A stretch of 64,000 bases of DNA. It comes from CAXBMB01 sp052078155 (GTDB lineage: Bacteria > Pseudomonadota > Alphaproteobacteria > Kiloniellales > DSM-21159). Shown here one piece after another: positions 33,908-43,257 of the stretch. How positions within the stretch are numbered: position 1 is the stretch's first letter; every line of letters starts with the position of its first letter. The stretch covers positions 1 to 64,000 of the forward strand of contig JBQJBP010000008.1 in assembly GCA_052078155.1 (NCBI GenBank), written 5' to 3'. The notes under the pieces were generated by a model. It made no database searches. It saw only the letters and a program-made list of their open reading frames with translations, and was not told where the DNA came from. Made by a program: the position numbers and the translations under genes.

Positions 33908-35533
33908 TCAGGGAGTGGCTGCTTCATCGGCCCGGACAAAGCGCCTCAACTCGGGCTCAAACTCCTTTTGAGCCAGATACCATCTGATGATCCCGTGGGC
34001 GGAATAGCCTTCAATGGGAACCATCTCAACTTCCGGCCAATCGGCCAGAAGATCAGCAGCCTTCTTGTCCACAACACAATCGGCGCCATAAGTGATTCTG
34101 GTTTCCGGTATCGGCCCGGGTTGGGAGAAAAAGTCATCAAGGTCCATCACAAACCCCGGGTTTTTCTTCTCCAGTTGTCTGAAGAGATTTCTGTGCCGCA
34201 TACCGCCCAGTTTGATTGGTGCAATCAAGGGGCTGAAGGCAAGTACAGCTTCAGCATTGAGGGCACGTCCGTAGCGCAGTGCCCCGTAGCCACCGGATGA
34301 ATAGCCAAGCGTAAAAATCCGGCGCGCACCAAACTCAGCAGCCATTTTCTGCAACTGAAGAGTCAGCTCATCTGGTGTCGCCCAGGACGGCCCGGAGTAG
34401 TAGAGCTTCTTGTTCATGTCCGACAGGTAGACAAGATGACACCCCAGTTCGCGCAGGATCACATGAATGGTTGAAATCTCCATGGTCAGGCTGCCGCCAA
34501 CGCCTGAGAAAACAAAGACAATCTTGTCTGTGCTTTTAGGGTTCCGCCAGGGAACGACAGCGCCCATTTCTTTGAAATCGGGATCAAAATCGACCAGATC
34601 CATGTAGGTGCTGATGGCCGCTTTCGACTGCACGATTGACGTCATGTTCTGCACAAGAGCCCCCTGTCGGCTCCCTTTGGGCAAATGGGACCAGATCTCC
34701 CGTGCTTCGGTTTCCTGTCCCTTGTGAAACCAGCGTTTCCCAATTTTGTAATAGAGGGCTGCCAGATCTTTCAGCGCCTCTTTCCCACCTGCCATCCCTT
34801 CGAGCTCTGGCACTCTTTTGTACGGCCAGCGTTCCAGAAATGCGCCAATCAGGGCTTCCAGTTTCACCTCAGAAGCAGGCGTGGCAATTTTTCGAAGGGA
34901 TTTGTGTAATGCCAGGTAGCTGGAAATCTCTGTCGCCGACCCGGACACCAGGTTGAGATGCTCCTGCCAGAGATCATAGGCCGCATGAAAATCTCCGCGC
35001 TCGATACAGAGGTTTGCATGATCTACAAGTGCCCACAGACGAACCCGAAAAGCCGGGTTGTCTGCCCCATGATGCTCCTGCTTGTCCTGCTGGCTCCGGC
35101 CGCCCTGTCGCTCCGCTGACGGCGCATCGCTTTCTGTTTCGGGCCAGCGCTGCAGCGCCAATCGATACAAAGCCTGTTTATGCTTGAGGAGGCGCTCCAG
35201 GTCAGCTTTCGGTCCCAGTCCCGTCTCGCGTCGCCTGAGGGCTGTCCCAAGGCTGAAAAACCACTCGGGCCTTGCCTCATCTGAAAATCGATTGATGCAA
35301 AACTGCCAGGCCTTTACTTCCAGCACACCTGACCAGCCCCAGTCAGACAGACAATGGGCGCGCAGAAGATGGAACTCCAACAGGTCAGGATACTCAGCAA
35401 CAGCGCTGTCGCAGACTGCAAGCGCTTCGACAATAGCCTCTTTTGCCATAAGCGCCTTGATCTTCTCCCTGTATCCCTCGGGACCCGGGGCTTGCGCTGA
35501 TGTCACCGCAACCGATATGGCTTCTTCACTCAC
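33908..35533 (-). CDS. helical-repeat plus alpha/beta-hydrolase protein, copy 1
   Basis: A 541-residue protein starting at GTG (MSEEAISVAV). The first 300 residues are helical and TPR-like (LFHAHCLSDWG-type helix pairs, for example FHLLRAHCLSDWGWSGVLEV). A C-terminal alpha/beta-hydrolase domain starts at KIVFVFSGVGGSLT. The nucleophile elbow is GYSSGGYGALRYG (Ser412); Asp485 (YGADCVVD) and His513 (SAHG) would complete a triad. The domain could be a thioesterase or acyltransferase releasing the acyl group from a neighbouring carrier protein, with the helical part binding the acceptor; this is inference. It is paralogous to the proteins at 35660 and 39502. No signal peptide is seen. Confidence 0.82.
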   Translation of the reverse strand: MSEEAISVAVTSAQAPGPEGYREKIKALMAKEAIVEALAVCDSAVAEYPDLLEFHLLRAHCLSDWGWSGVLEVKAWQFCINRFSDEARPEWFFSLGTALRRRETGLGPKADLERLLKHKQALYRLALQRWPETESDAPSAERQGGRSQQDKQEHHGADNPAFRVRLWALVDHANLCIERGDFHAAYDLWQEHLNLVSGSATEISSYLALHKSLRKIATPASEVKLEALIGAFLERWPYKRVPELEGMAGGKEALKDLAALYYKIGKRWFHKGQETEAREIWSHLPKGSRQGALVQNMTSIVQSKAAISTYMDLVDFDPDFKEMGAVVPWRNPKSTDKIVFVFSGVGGSLTMEISTIHVILRELGCHLVYLSDMNKKLYYSGPSWATPDELTLQLQKMAAEFGARRIFTLGYSSGGYGALRYGRALNAEAVLAFSPLIAPIKLGGMRHRNLFRQLEKKNPGFVMDLDDFFSQPGPIPETRITYGADCVVDKKAADLLADWPEVEMVPIEGYSAHGIIRWYLAQKEFEPELRRFVRADEAATP

Positions 35534-35659
35534 TGCCTGATCACTCGTGTTTCTAAACCGTCATTATACTGCGGCATCACTCGACAGGGGTCATTCTAAA
35601 GCGATGAGCAGGATCTTTTAAACACCAACAATCTGTTCCCATGCCAAATCTCATCTCAG

Positions 35660-37273
35660 TCACGACAAAGCCTGACCTTGCAGGCTTGTGTCCCCAACAA
35701 GTTCTTCGAGCAAAGGGACGAACCTGTCGTTGGCAATAAACCAGCGCAACGCCCCGTGGGATGTAAACCCGGGAGCGGTCTCAACCTGAACCGCATCCTT
35801 TTCTTCCAGCCACTGCGCGGCAGTTCTGTCGGCCGTACAGTCTTCACCATAGGCTATCCGGGTTCTTGGCAGAGCGGGATTCTGCGCCAGAAAGTCATCC
35901 AGATTGATCCGCAACTGCCGCTGAGAGCGCTGCAGTTTTTTAAGGCTTAATCGTGACGGCCCAATGGCTGTCGTCAGCGGCAAAGTAACAGGGCTGAAAG
36001 CCAGGATGGCCTGAACCTGCAGTTCCACACCGTAGCGTATGGCCGCATACCCCCCTGAAGAGTTACCCAGGGTGTAAAGCTGATCAGCGCCAAGAAAAGA
36101 GGCAACGGCCTTTAGCTTACGACAAAGCTCTTCAGGGTCTCCCCAATCCCCGCCTGTCAGATAAAAACTGCCATTCTGATCCGCCAGGTACACCAGATGG
36201 CAACCTCTGTCTCGTAAGGCCAGATGAATGTTGGACATGGCCAGATTCAGATTGTCGGCCTGCGCACCGCCGAACACAAAAATCACCTTTCGGCTGGGTT
36301 TGGGACAGCGCCAGGGGAGAATGGAACGGCGATTGGAAAAATCAATTTCCTGACCAAAGAGATCCTGATAGGCGGTCAGCATTGTCAGGGACTCTGAGAT
36401 CTGCCCCAGTTGCTCGGCCACCTGGGCTTCGCGCAAATCGGCGGGGATCCTGGCAAAGAGAGATTTTGCTTCGGCTATCTGGTTTTTGCTGAGCAAACGG
36501 CGGCCAATAAAGAGACAAAGCATGGCCGCTTGCCGTCGTTCAAACTGCGCTTGCCGGTCCTCAGCGGGCTGCTTCAACAGGTCCAGGGGCCACAAGGACA
36601 AAGCCTTTTTGATAAGGGCTTCAGAGCGCCTTTCCTCATCTGGCGGCGCACAACTGTCCAGCGCGACAATGTAACTGAAGTAGGCCGGCAGGGTCGCCCT
36701 GTCCGGGTAAGCGTCAAAGTAAACCTCCCAGGCCTTGAGCGCCTGATCATCGATTTCGAATTTCATAGCGGCATTGGCCCGTCCGAAGGCGATCCAGGCC
36801 CCCACCGTCAAGGACAGCTCTCTCCTGCGCGCGCTTTCAGCGTCATCCTCCGCCAGGCTTTCCCATGACTGAGGCCAGATCTCCCGGGCTTCGGCATACA
36901 GGGCTTCGAGTTCTGAGTTGGTGCGTTGGGGTGAACTGCCCTGCCAGACATCTTCCTGCCCCCGTTCGAGGGCAACCTGCAGCTTGATGAACCAGTTGGG
37001 ACGCGCCCGGTCACGAAAGCGGTCGATGCAGGCCCGCCAGGCCGCGATCTCAGCCTGGTTGTCTTGCCCCTGCAGGGTCACCGCCAAACCAAGGTGTTCA
37101 TAAGGTCGAATGGCATCGGGAAAGAGCGTCATGGCCTGTCTGGCCAGCTTTTGAGCGTTGTCGTAGAGACCCCGATCAATCAGGGAATCACACTTTCGGC
37201 AATAGTCATTGAACGTCTGGACAACAGGCTTGTGATACCTGTCTTTGCCCCGCATTGTTCCCAAACCTTCCAT
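35660..37273 (-). CDS. helical-repeat plus alpha/beta-hydrolase protein, copy 2
   Basis: A 537-residue protein; a second in-frame ATG at 37255 is an alternative start. Same architecture as the neighbouring copy: TPR-like helices (AQKLARQAMTLFPDAIRPYE, HLGLAVTLQGQDNQAEI) followed by a hydrolase domain starting RKVIFVFGGAQADN. Nucleophile elbow GNSSGGYAAIRYG (Ser405), Asp478 in YGEDCTAD and His506 in TSHGALRW are conserved. Two adjacent copies (this and the one at 33908) lie between A-PCP genes, suggesting duplication of an ancestral A-PCP/hydrolase pair. Function unknown. Confidence 0.82.
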   Translation of the reverse strand: MEGLGTMRGKDRYHKPVVQTFNDYCRKCDSLIDRGLYDNAQKLARQAMTLFPDAIRPYEHLGLAVTLQGQDNQAEIAAWRACIDRFRDRARPNWFIKLQVALERGQEDVWQGSSPQRTNSELEALYAEAREIWPQSWESLAEDDAESARRRELSLTVGAWIAFGRANAAMKFEIDDQALKAWEVYFDAYPDRATLPAYFSYIVALDSCAPPDEERRSEALIKKALSLWPLDLLKQPAEDRQAQFERRQAAMLCLFIGRRLLSKNQIAEAKSLFARIPADLREAQVAEQLGQISESLTMLTAYQDLFGQEIDFSNRRSILPWRCPKPSRKVIFVFGGAQADNLNLAMSNIHLALRDRGCHLVYLADQNGSFYLTGGDWGDPEELCRKLKAVASFLGADQLYTLGNSSGGYAAIRYGVELQVQAILAFSPVTLPLTTAIGPSRLSLKKLQRSQRQLRINLDDFLAQNPALPRTRIAYGEDCTADRTAAQWLEEKDAVQVETAPGFTSHGALRWFIANDRFVPLLEELVGDTSLQGQALS

Positions 37274-37385
37274 CCGCCACGCCTTCAGTCACGACACCCT
37301 TTGGATGGTCTGTTTATCATTATCGCACCCGAAGGTCTTTAGTGCTTCCCGGAAGATTAGAGCAGTGTTGCCCGCAATTCCCGGA

Positions 37386-37443
37386 GGCACCGATGCCCCC
37401 CGACTTGGTTCCCGTGTCGGGGGGCGATGATCTAAGGGGTGCC
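37386..37443. promoter_or_regulatory. large stem-loop within the A-PCP cluster
   Basis: A perfect 10-bp stem GCCCCCCGAC/GTCGGGGGGC (37395-37404, 37416-37425), framed by GGCACC/GGTGCC (37386, 37438), lies between an A-PCP gene and the next hydrolase gene. There is no U-run, so it may be an mRNA processing, stability or attenuation element rather than a terminator. Confidence 0.6.
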
Positions 37444-37548
37444 GAGGCACAACATGCAGCCGAGCACCGGGACACAAAATCTCCACAAAGGTCCCGCTGA
37501 GTTCCGGCAATGTCCCCGGAAAAGGGGGCGCCTTCTGCCCCAAAGGCA

Positions 37549-39354
37549 CTATGCCGCTTTCACGAGCCCTTCAACGAATTTGGCCATGCCGATCAGGTCT
37601 GTTGCCGCGAGTAAGTCTGTTTCAAAAAACTGGCAGTCCAGCCGTTTTTGAATCTCCACCGCGACATGAAGAGCGCTGAGGGAATCTCCGCCCAGCTCAA
37701 ACAGATCATCCCTGCGTCCGATGACATCAATTTCCAGAACGTCAGCCCAGATGTCAGCCAAAAACTGCTCAGTTTCCCCCAAAGGCGGTTCCGCGTCAGG
37801 GGCCCCGTCCGGACGGCTGCGATCGAGACCAGGCAAGCTCCCCCGATCAATTTTCCCACCCGCCGTCAGGGGCATTTGATCCAGCACGAGTATCCGTCGC
37901 GGCACCATGAATTCCGGCATCTGTCGCAACAGCGCTGCCCGCAATTCGAAGCTGCTTACCAGGGCACCGCGCACATTCTGGACATAGCCGACCAGATATT
38001 CACTGCGGGCGCTGCGCTGAAGCACCACAGCCGCATTGGAAACGCCGTCCAGCCGACGAAGGGCCGACTCGATCTCCCCCAGTTCAATGCGATAGCCACG
38101 TAGCTTGACCATGTTGTCCTTGCGGCCAAAAAGCTCCAGCAGGCCATCCTCCTGCAGCCGTCCCATGTCCCCTGTCACAAACTTTTGTCGGTGTGGTCGA
38201 CCGGGCAAGGGGGCAGGAACAAAGCGCTCCGCCGTTAAATCGGGACGCCCCCAGTAACCATCTGCCATATAATCCCCGGTCACGACGATCTCACCCGTTT
38301 TGCCAGCAGGAAGAACCTCCCCCTCTTCATCGACAATGGACAATTCGATGCCTTCAACCGGATACCCCGCCGGGACAGTGCCGCTCGATTTCAAGTCATC
38401 ATAGGCAACCGTCCACTCTGAGCTCAGGCAGGATTCGGTAATGGCAAAGCGATTGACAACCTTGCCGGTCCATCCCAGCTGATCGCGCAGGGCAAGCAGA
38501 TCCTCTGGATCGAGCATACCGCCCACAACGTAGATCAACCGGGGTTGCCATGCGCCGCAGCCAGAGGTGAAGTTTTCAAGCATGGCGCGCAGCAAGGCCG
38601 GTGTCAGCTGGAAGATCGTTACTTCCCGCTGACCGGCAGCAGCAACGAACTTGGCAATATCAATGTCGCGCAGATCGTGAATATCCAGGGCGCAGCCGGT
38701 CAGCAAGCCCCCCAGAACGACGGGAATGGAGCCTGCATGGGCGAAGGAAAACAAATGCGCGATACGGTCCGGTGGTCCATAGTTATGGCGGTGGGGCAAC
38801 AGCCATACTCTGCGACAGAGGCTGCGATGGCTGCGGATGACCCCCTTGGACTGACCGGTGGAGCCAGAGGTTAGATAGACAACGCAGGGCTTCTCCGGTC
38901 TGACCTCAGAGCCGACAGACGCAGCAAGGCCCGGCTTGTCGGCTTGGCTGGTCACGCCCTGTGCCCCGACAACAACTGTTTGGCCTTCCAGCCGCTCGGC
39001 ACACCACTGCGCAAAGGCAGGCTCTGTTACGACCAACTGGCAGTCTGCCAGGCAGTCCGCCAGCGCAGCTGGCGGGGCTTCCGGATCAATGGGAAAGACC
39101 GGAACCCCGGCCCGGATTGCCCCCATCATCGCGAAGATCGCCTCAACGCCGTGGCTGAAAACCAGGCCGACCGGCTGATCCGCCTTCAGCCGGGCAAAGC
39201 CGACCCGATAAGCCTCACTGGCATCAAAAACGTCCTGGTAGGACCAGGTTTGCGATCCCTGGGCAATGGCCAGAGCTTGCGGCATGGCCGAAACGACACG
39301 CTCGAAGCGGGCACCGACAGTGCCCTCGATTTCCGCTTCACTGAAAGGAATCAT
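37549..39354 (-). CDS. free-standing adenylation-carrier protein (A-PCP), copy 3
   Basis: About 601 residues from the ATG at 39354 (MIPFSEAEIEG), the position homologous to the other copies; an in-frame GTG at 39369 adds five residues. Adenylation motifs are intact: A3 YLTSGSTGQSKGVIRS, A5 NRFAITESCL, A7 KFVTGDMG, A8 GRKDNMVKLRGYRIELGEIE, A10 TAGGKIDRGSL. The carrier motif FELGGDSL supplies the phosphopantetheine serine. The alpha-amino-Asp position is Ala (SFAHAGSIP). It is next to the first hydrolase gene of the cluster (39502) and separated from it by about 130-150 bases. Confidence 0.9.
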   Translation of the reverse strand: MIPFSEAEIEGTVGARFERVVSAMPQALAIAQGSQTWSYQDVFDASEAYRVGFARLKADQPVGLVFSHGVEAIFAMMGAIRAGVPVFPIDPEAPPAALADCLADCQLVVTEPAFAQWCAERLEGQTVVVGAQGVTSQADKPGLAASVGSEVRPEKPCVVYLTSGSTGQSKGVIRSHRSLCRRVWLLPHRHNYGPPDRIAHLFSFAHAGSIPVVLGGLLTGCALDIHDLRDIDIAKFVAAAGQREVTIFQLTPALLRAMLENFTSGCGAWQPRLIYVVGGMLDPEDLLALRDQLGWTGKVVNRFAITESCLSSEWTVAYDDLKSSGTVPAGYPVEGIELSIVDEEGEVLPAGKTGEIVVTGDYMADGYWGRPDLTAERFVPAPLPGRPHRQKFVTGDMGRLQEDGLLELFGRKDNMVKLRGYRIELGEIESALRRLDGVSNAAVVLQRSARSEYLVGYVQNVRGALVSSFELRAALLRQMPEFMVPRRILVLDQMPLTAGGKIDRGSLPGLDRSRPDGAPDAEPPLGETEQFLADIWADVLEIDVIGRRDDLFELGGDSLSALHVAVEIQKRLDCQFFETDLLAATDLIGMAKFVEGLVKAA

Positions 39355-39501
39355 GTATCGGTTTTCCACCCTGTCTTTACTTCAGTCGAAGCGACCCTGT
39401 TGATGGTGTTCTGGCCAGGAGCCGAACCTGACAGGCCGCCTCCTGGCAGCAGAATGTCTGCGCGTACCCGGCTTTGGCCTGCCCGGTTCACACAAAAGCT
39501 G

Positions 39502-41049
39502 TCATGGCATTTCATCAAGGAACCCCTCTAACAAGCGGCCGAGCTGCCGTTTCCTGATGAACCAGTTGAGCGAGCTATGCGTTGCCAGTCCGTCGATGGG
39601 AGCCAGTTCCACCGTTGGAAAACCGGCCAGGGCTTCGGCTGCGACCTTGTCCTTTTCGCAGTCGGCTCCATACCAGATGGTGCAGCGTGGGACTACGGGC
39701 AAAGAGGCAAGGTATTCGTCCAGATCAGGCACAAAGTCAGCTTTGCTGCCCCGAAGGTCCAGAAGCGGCTCCCGAATCCAGGCTGAATTCAGCTTTTCAG
39801 GAACTGTTACGGGGCTCAAAGCCAAGACGGCCTCGGCGTTCATGGCCGCGCCATAACGCAGCGCACCGTATCCGCCAGATGAAAAGCCCAGCATGTAGTA
39901 GCGATCGGCGCCAAGTTCTGCGGCAAGAGCATGTAGTTTCTGACAAAGCTCATCAGGATCTCGCCAGTCCCGCCCAGTCAGATAGAAACTTTCATTCAGG
40001 TCTGAAATGTAGACGAGATGACGCCCCAGTTTGCGAAGCTCCAGATGCAACGCTGACAGGGCCAGCGTGACCTGTTCGCCTCCCCCGTTGAACACAAAAA
40101 TCACGGTGTCAGTCTCGGTACTGCAGAACCAGGGCTGAATGGTGCTGATTTCCGTGTTGCCAGGGTCCGGCCCGACCAGGTCATTGTAGGTGGTCAGCAT
40201 GGAAAAGGACTCGGCGACCTGAGCCATCTCCTGCTTCACTCTGTTTTGCGGCAGATCCCGGGGAATCTTATCAAGCATCTGCTTGGCGTCTTCAGTCTGC
40301 CGGATTGTCAAAAACCACTTTGCCAACCCCAGACGCAGCATGGCCGATTGCTCTCGCTGTGCAGCTGGGTTGGTTTCGCTTTCAGCTTCATGCATCAGTT
40401 TCTCAGGCCAGCGCTGCTCAGCTTGTTCAATCAGCACCCGGGTCCGTTCTGATGAATTCTCGGTATCACAGCGTCGTATGACATCCAGATAGGCCAGATA
40501 GGCCCACAAAGGCGCCTGATCCTGAAAGCGTGAAAAATAATCCTCCCAAAGCGGCAGCAGTTGAGGATCTTTTTCCAGCCTCAAGGAAATCCTCGCTCTG
40601 GCCAAAGCGATCCACTCACTTACCTTGAGAGCCTGGTCCCGCTTGTGATTCTCAGCTTCTGTCCCATCCGGCTGATCACACCAGTCCTCGGGCCAGACAC
40701 AACGCGCCTGCGCATGAATGCGCTCGATTTCAGCGATCGCTGCAGCCGGGTCTTTCTGGTACCAGAAATCGCCCAACTGCTTTTCGACAGCAGCCCTTAA
40801 TCTGTCGAACCAGTTTGTTTGCACCTGGTCGGGGAAGTTATCGATACAATAGCGCCAGGCGTCAATTTCCGCCTGATGATCCTGGTTTAAGGCGGTGAGA
40901 CACCGGGCGACAGCCAATCGTGGCAGAAGCGCATCCGGCCAACCCGACCTGGCTTCCTCCGCAAGGACCAGCGCCTGCTCCGGCTGCCCGGCTTCCAGCA
41001 ATGACTTGCTGGATTCGAACACATCCAACATGGATTTTTGAGAGATCAC
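39502..41049 (-). CDS. helical-repeat plus alpha/beta-hydrolase protein, copy 3
   Basis: A 515-residue protein from a GTG at 41049; an ATG at 41031 is an alternative. Helical TPR-like N-terminal part (ESSKSLLEAGQPEQALVLAE, LLPRLAVARCLTALNQDHQA), then a hydrolase domain from TDTVIFVFNGGGEQV. Nucleophile elbow GFSSGGYGALRYG (Ser390), Asp463 in YGADCEKD, His491 in ATHSSLNW. All three copies keep the same triad spacing (73 and 28 residues), so the domain is likely active in each. As the first gene of the cluster it may be transcribed from a promoter near 41050-41230. Confidence 0.82.
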   Translation of the reverse strand: MISQKSMLDVFESSKSLLEAGQPEQALVLAEEARSGWPDALLPRLAVARCLTALNQDHQAEIDAWRYCIDNFPDQVQTNWFDRLRAAVEKQLGDFWYQKDPAAAIAEIERIHAQARCVWPEDWCDQPDGTEAENHKRDQALKVSEWIALARARISLRLEKDPQLLPLWEDYFSRFQDQAPLWAYLAYLDVIRRCDTENSSERTRVLIEQAEQRWPEKLMHEAESETNPAAQREQSAMLRLGLAKWFLTIRQTEDAKQMLDKIPRDLPQNRVKQEMAQVAESFSMLTTYNDLVGPDPGNTEISTIQPWFCSTETDTVIFVFNGGGEQVTLALSALHLELRKLGRHLVYISDLNESFYLTGRDWRDPDELCQKLHALAAELGADRYYMLGFSSGGYGALRYGAAMNAEAVLALSPVTVPEKLNSAWIREPLLDLRGSKADFVPDLDEYLASLPVVPRCTIWYGADCEKDKVAAEALAGFPTVELAPIDGLATHSSLNWFIRKRQLGRLLEGFLDEMP

Positions 41050-41241
41050 ACTTACCCCAGACGCTCGCTTACCTCAGCCTTAAGAGTCACTGCATCTCTT
41101 CGACGAACAAACACGAAAACTGTCGAGCGGCGGTTCAAAGTACCCGAAAGAGAAGACGGCAGAAACTCACACCGCTCACTCTATACAAAGCAGGCTTCAG
41201 AAGTTAATCAGATTATTCGACTGACTACGAAATTCAGGCAC

Positions 41242-41281
41242 AAAAAAACCCGCTTCCGCTGCGAAGAGCTGGAAAACGGGT
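41242..41281 (-). terminator. intrinsic terminator after tRNA-Phe
   Basis: On the minus strand an interrupted stem (CCCG...TTCC/GGAA...CGGG) is followed by seven U residues. It lies about 57 bases after the tRNA-Phe CCA end. Confidence 0.75.
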
Positions 41282-41337
41282 GGACCATCACTTGGTTTTT
41301 CATGAGATCTTTTGCTTCAGAACTCTGGAGCAAAAGA

Positions 41338-41413
41338 TGGTGCCCGGAGGTGGATTTGAACCACCGACACCACAATTTTCAGTCGTGTGCTCTACCAACT
41401 GAGCTATCCGGGC
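41338..41413 (-). tRNA. tRNA-Phe (GAA)
   Basis: A 76-base cloverleaf including encoded CCA. The acceptor stem GCCCGGA pairs with TCCGGGC; D-arm GCTCAGTTGGTAGAGC; the anticodon loop contains GAA (CTGAAAA); T-arm GGTTCAAATCC. It stands alone and is followed by a U-rich terminator. Confidence 0.97.
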
Positions 41414-41702
41414 ACTCTCTCTTGTGTGCTCCTGCGCGTCGCGCCGAAGCGGTGCTGTGTATAGGAACTGTGGCCGGTTCTGTCCAGCCCCATTTCTTGC
41501 CTTTTTGTATTTTTCTGCCCCGCTCTCCATAAGCCGCCACAAATCGGCACTTTATGCGGGAAAAGAAAGGGACACCGTGCCCCTGCCGGGATTTTTCGCC
41601 CTGCTGAGGTCTTCCAGACGCCATCTTCCAAACAACGGCCCGCGAACGACCCGAGAATCAAAGCGGTGAATCGAAGCTGATCGGGTTGCCGCAAAACCCG
41701 AC

Positions 41703-42959
41703 CTATTGAACCGGCGCGGTTTGCGGAACCGCTTCTTCTTCCGCGCCGATGTCGTTGTCTTCATCGCTGGAGATGCCGTCAATGAAATCACGGGCGTTTT
41801 CCGCGCTGTCAGGATGATACTCCACCAACAGGGAATAGGCGGCTTCGGCCAGATCCATGTTGCCCCCCCATTTGCCGGCCTGAATGGACAGCCGCAGCAC
41901 TTCAAAGTTCCAGGGGATCACCCCCAGCAACCACTCAAGATGAGGGAACTCATTCTGGAACTGCCCGGCATCGTGATAGGCCCGTACCAGACCAATGCGG
42001 GGCTCAACAGCTTCGCTGTCCTGCGCCACGGCCGCTTTCAGCAGGTTCACGGCCCGCTCGTATTCTCCGACCTGCCCCATCAGCGTTCCGGCACGCTCCA
42101 GATAGTCCCGGTTATTGGTCGTTTTGCAGGCCTTGAGCATGGCTTCGCCCTGGTCGAAGGACATCAGATGAATGTCCGCTTCAAAGCGCTCCATCAAAGT
42201 GCTGCAGATCCGGTAAGCAGCGCCCATTTCCGCGCTCTTTTCCGCAAAGTCATTCCCGCTTTTTGCATAGAGCCGGCTGATCGCTTTGACCGGAATAGCA
42301 TCGGTTGCCCCGTGCCCTGCCTTGACGATGATGCCCAGCAGCTTGCCATCTTCGTCCACCAGCGCGCCGCCTTCGTTGCTCTTTCGGCTGGCGGCTGAGG
42401 TCTGATAGCGGGCCAGCCGCTCGCCTTCGGCCAAAGGCACCAGGATCTCTCCGCCTTCATAGGACCGGACGGTGCGGCCGGTATACTCGGCACCGATGGC
42501 ATAGACCAAGCCCTCTTCGCTGCCCGGGCGGCGATAGGACAGGATCGGCCAGCCCTTGGGCAGGCCTTCCACATAGATCAGGACCAGATCCCCTTCATAG
42601 GCGGTGGCCACCGGCTGCCCCTGCAGAAACTGGCCATCCGGGCTGGCAATCCCCACCATGGGTTCATCGGCCAGATTATGTCGGTTGGTAACCAGGACAT
42701 CAGGGCCAATGCGAACAGCGGAAAACACCTTTTCAACGGCAACCACCGGGAAAACAGCCCGGCGCACATCACAGATGGCCTGAGGCTGGCGGCAGGTTGC
42801 CATTCGCTGAGCCTGAGCATCGCCGGACGGCAGAAAAACCCAGGCACCGCTGATCAGAGAAAGACAAAGCGACAGAACAGCCCCTAAGCCCGTACCTGTC
42901 CGAACGGCCCCTGACGTTCTGTCCTGCTGGTGACCTCTATGCCACAGCCACTTTGTCAT
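41703..42959 (-). CDS. trypsin-fold protein lacking catalytic serine, with C-terminal helical repeats
   Basis: A 418-residue protein from the ATG at 42959, with a signal peptide (about residues 20-50) and probable periplasmic location. Residues 65-205 resemble a chymotrypsin/DegP-like domain: His94 in VTNRHNLAD and Asp124 in EGDLVLIYV are in place, but the catalytic GNSGGPL motif reads SNEGGALVDEDGKLLGI, with Glu196 replacing Ser. It is therefore probably not a classical protease. The C-terminal part (about 240-390) is TPR-like (ERAVNLLKAAVAQDSEAVE). It may be a binding or scaffold protein. The tail is acidic. Confidence 0.78.
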   Translation of the reverse strand: MTKWLWHRGHQQDRTSGAVRTGTGLGAVLSLCLSLISGAWVFLPSGDAQAQRMATCRQPQAICDVRRAVFPVVAVEKVFSAVRIGPDVLVTNRHNLADEPMVGIASPDGQFLQGQPVATAYEGDLVLIYVEGLPKGWPILSYRRPGSEEGLVYAIGAEYTGRTVRSYEGGEILVPLAEGERLARYQTSAASRKSNEGGALVDEDGKLLGIIVKAGHGATDAIPVKAISRLYAKSGNDFAEKSAEMGAAYRICSTLMERFEADIHLMSFDQGEAMLKACKTTNNRDYLERAGTLMGQVGEYERAVNLLKAAVAQDSEAVEPRIGLVRAYHDAGQFQNEFPHLEWLLGVIPWNFEVLRLSIQAGKWGGNMDLAEAAYSLLVEYHPDSAENARDFIDGISSDEDNDIGAEEEAVPQTAPVQ

Positions 42960-43257
42960 CCTGCCTCTCCTGGCCCCTGCTGTCTGCAATCTGACATCTG
43001 AGGGAACAGCCGCTTCCTCTGGCGATCCCACCTGTCCGAGACGGCACGTGTTTTTACCCCATACATCGTGCCTGAACAGGCAATAGCAGAACTTTGTTAA
43101 CCAATTCTGCAAGGAGGTAAAATGACCTTTGTGTTAGCCAGTCTTTCAGCTGCCGGATTGGAAGAAGCAAAGAGCAGACCATCAACAGAGCATAAGGGCC
43201 GGTGAGATCGTTGCCGCAGGCCTTGTTTAAAGCAGACGCCTGCGAACCAGATTGCCG

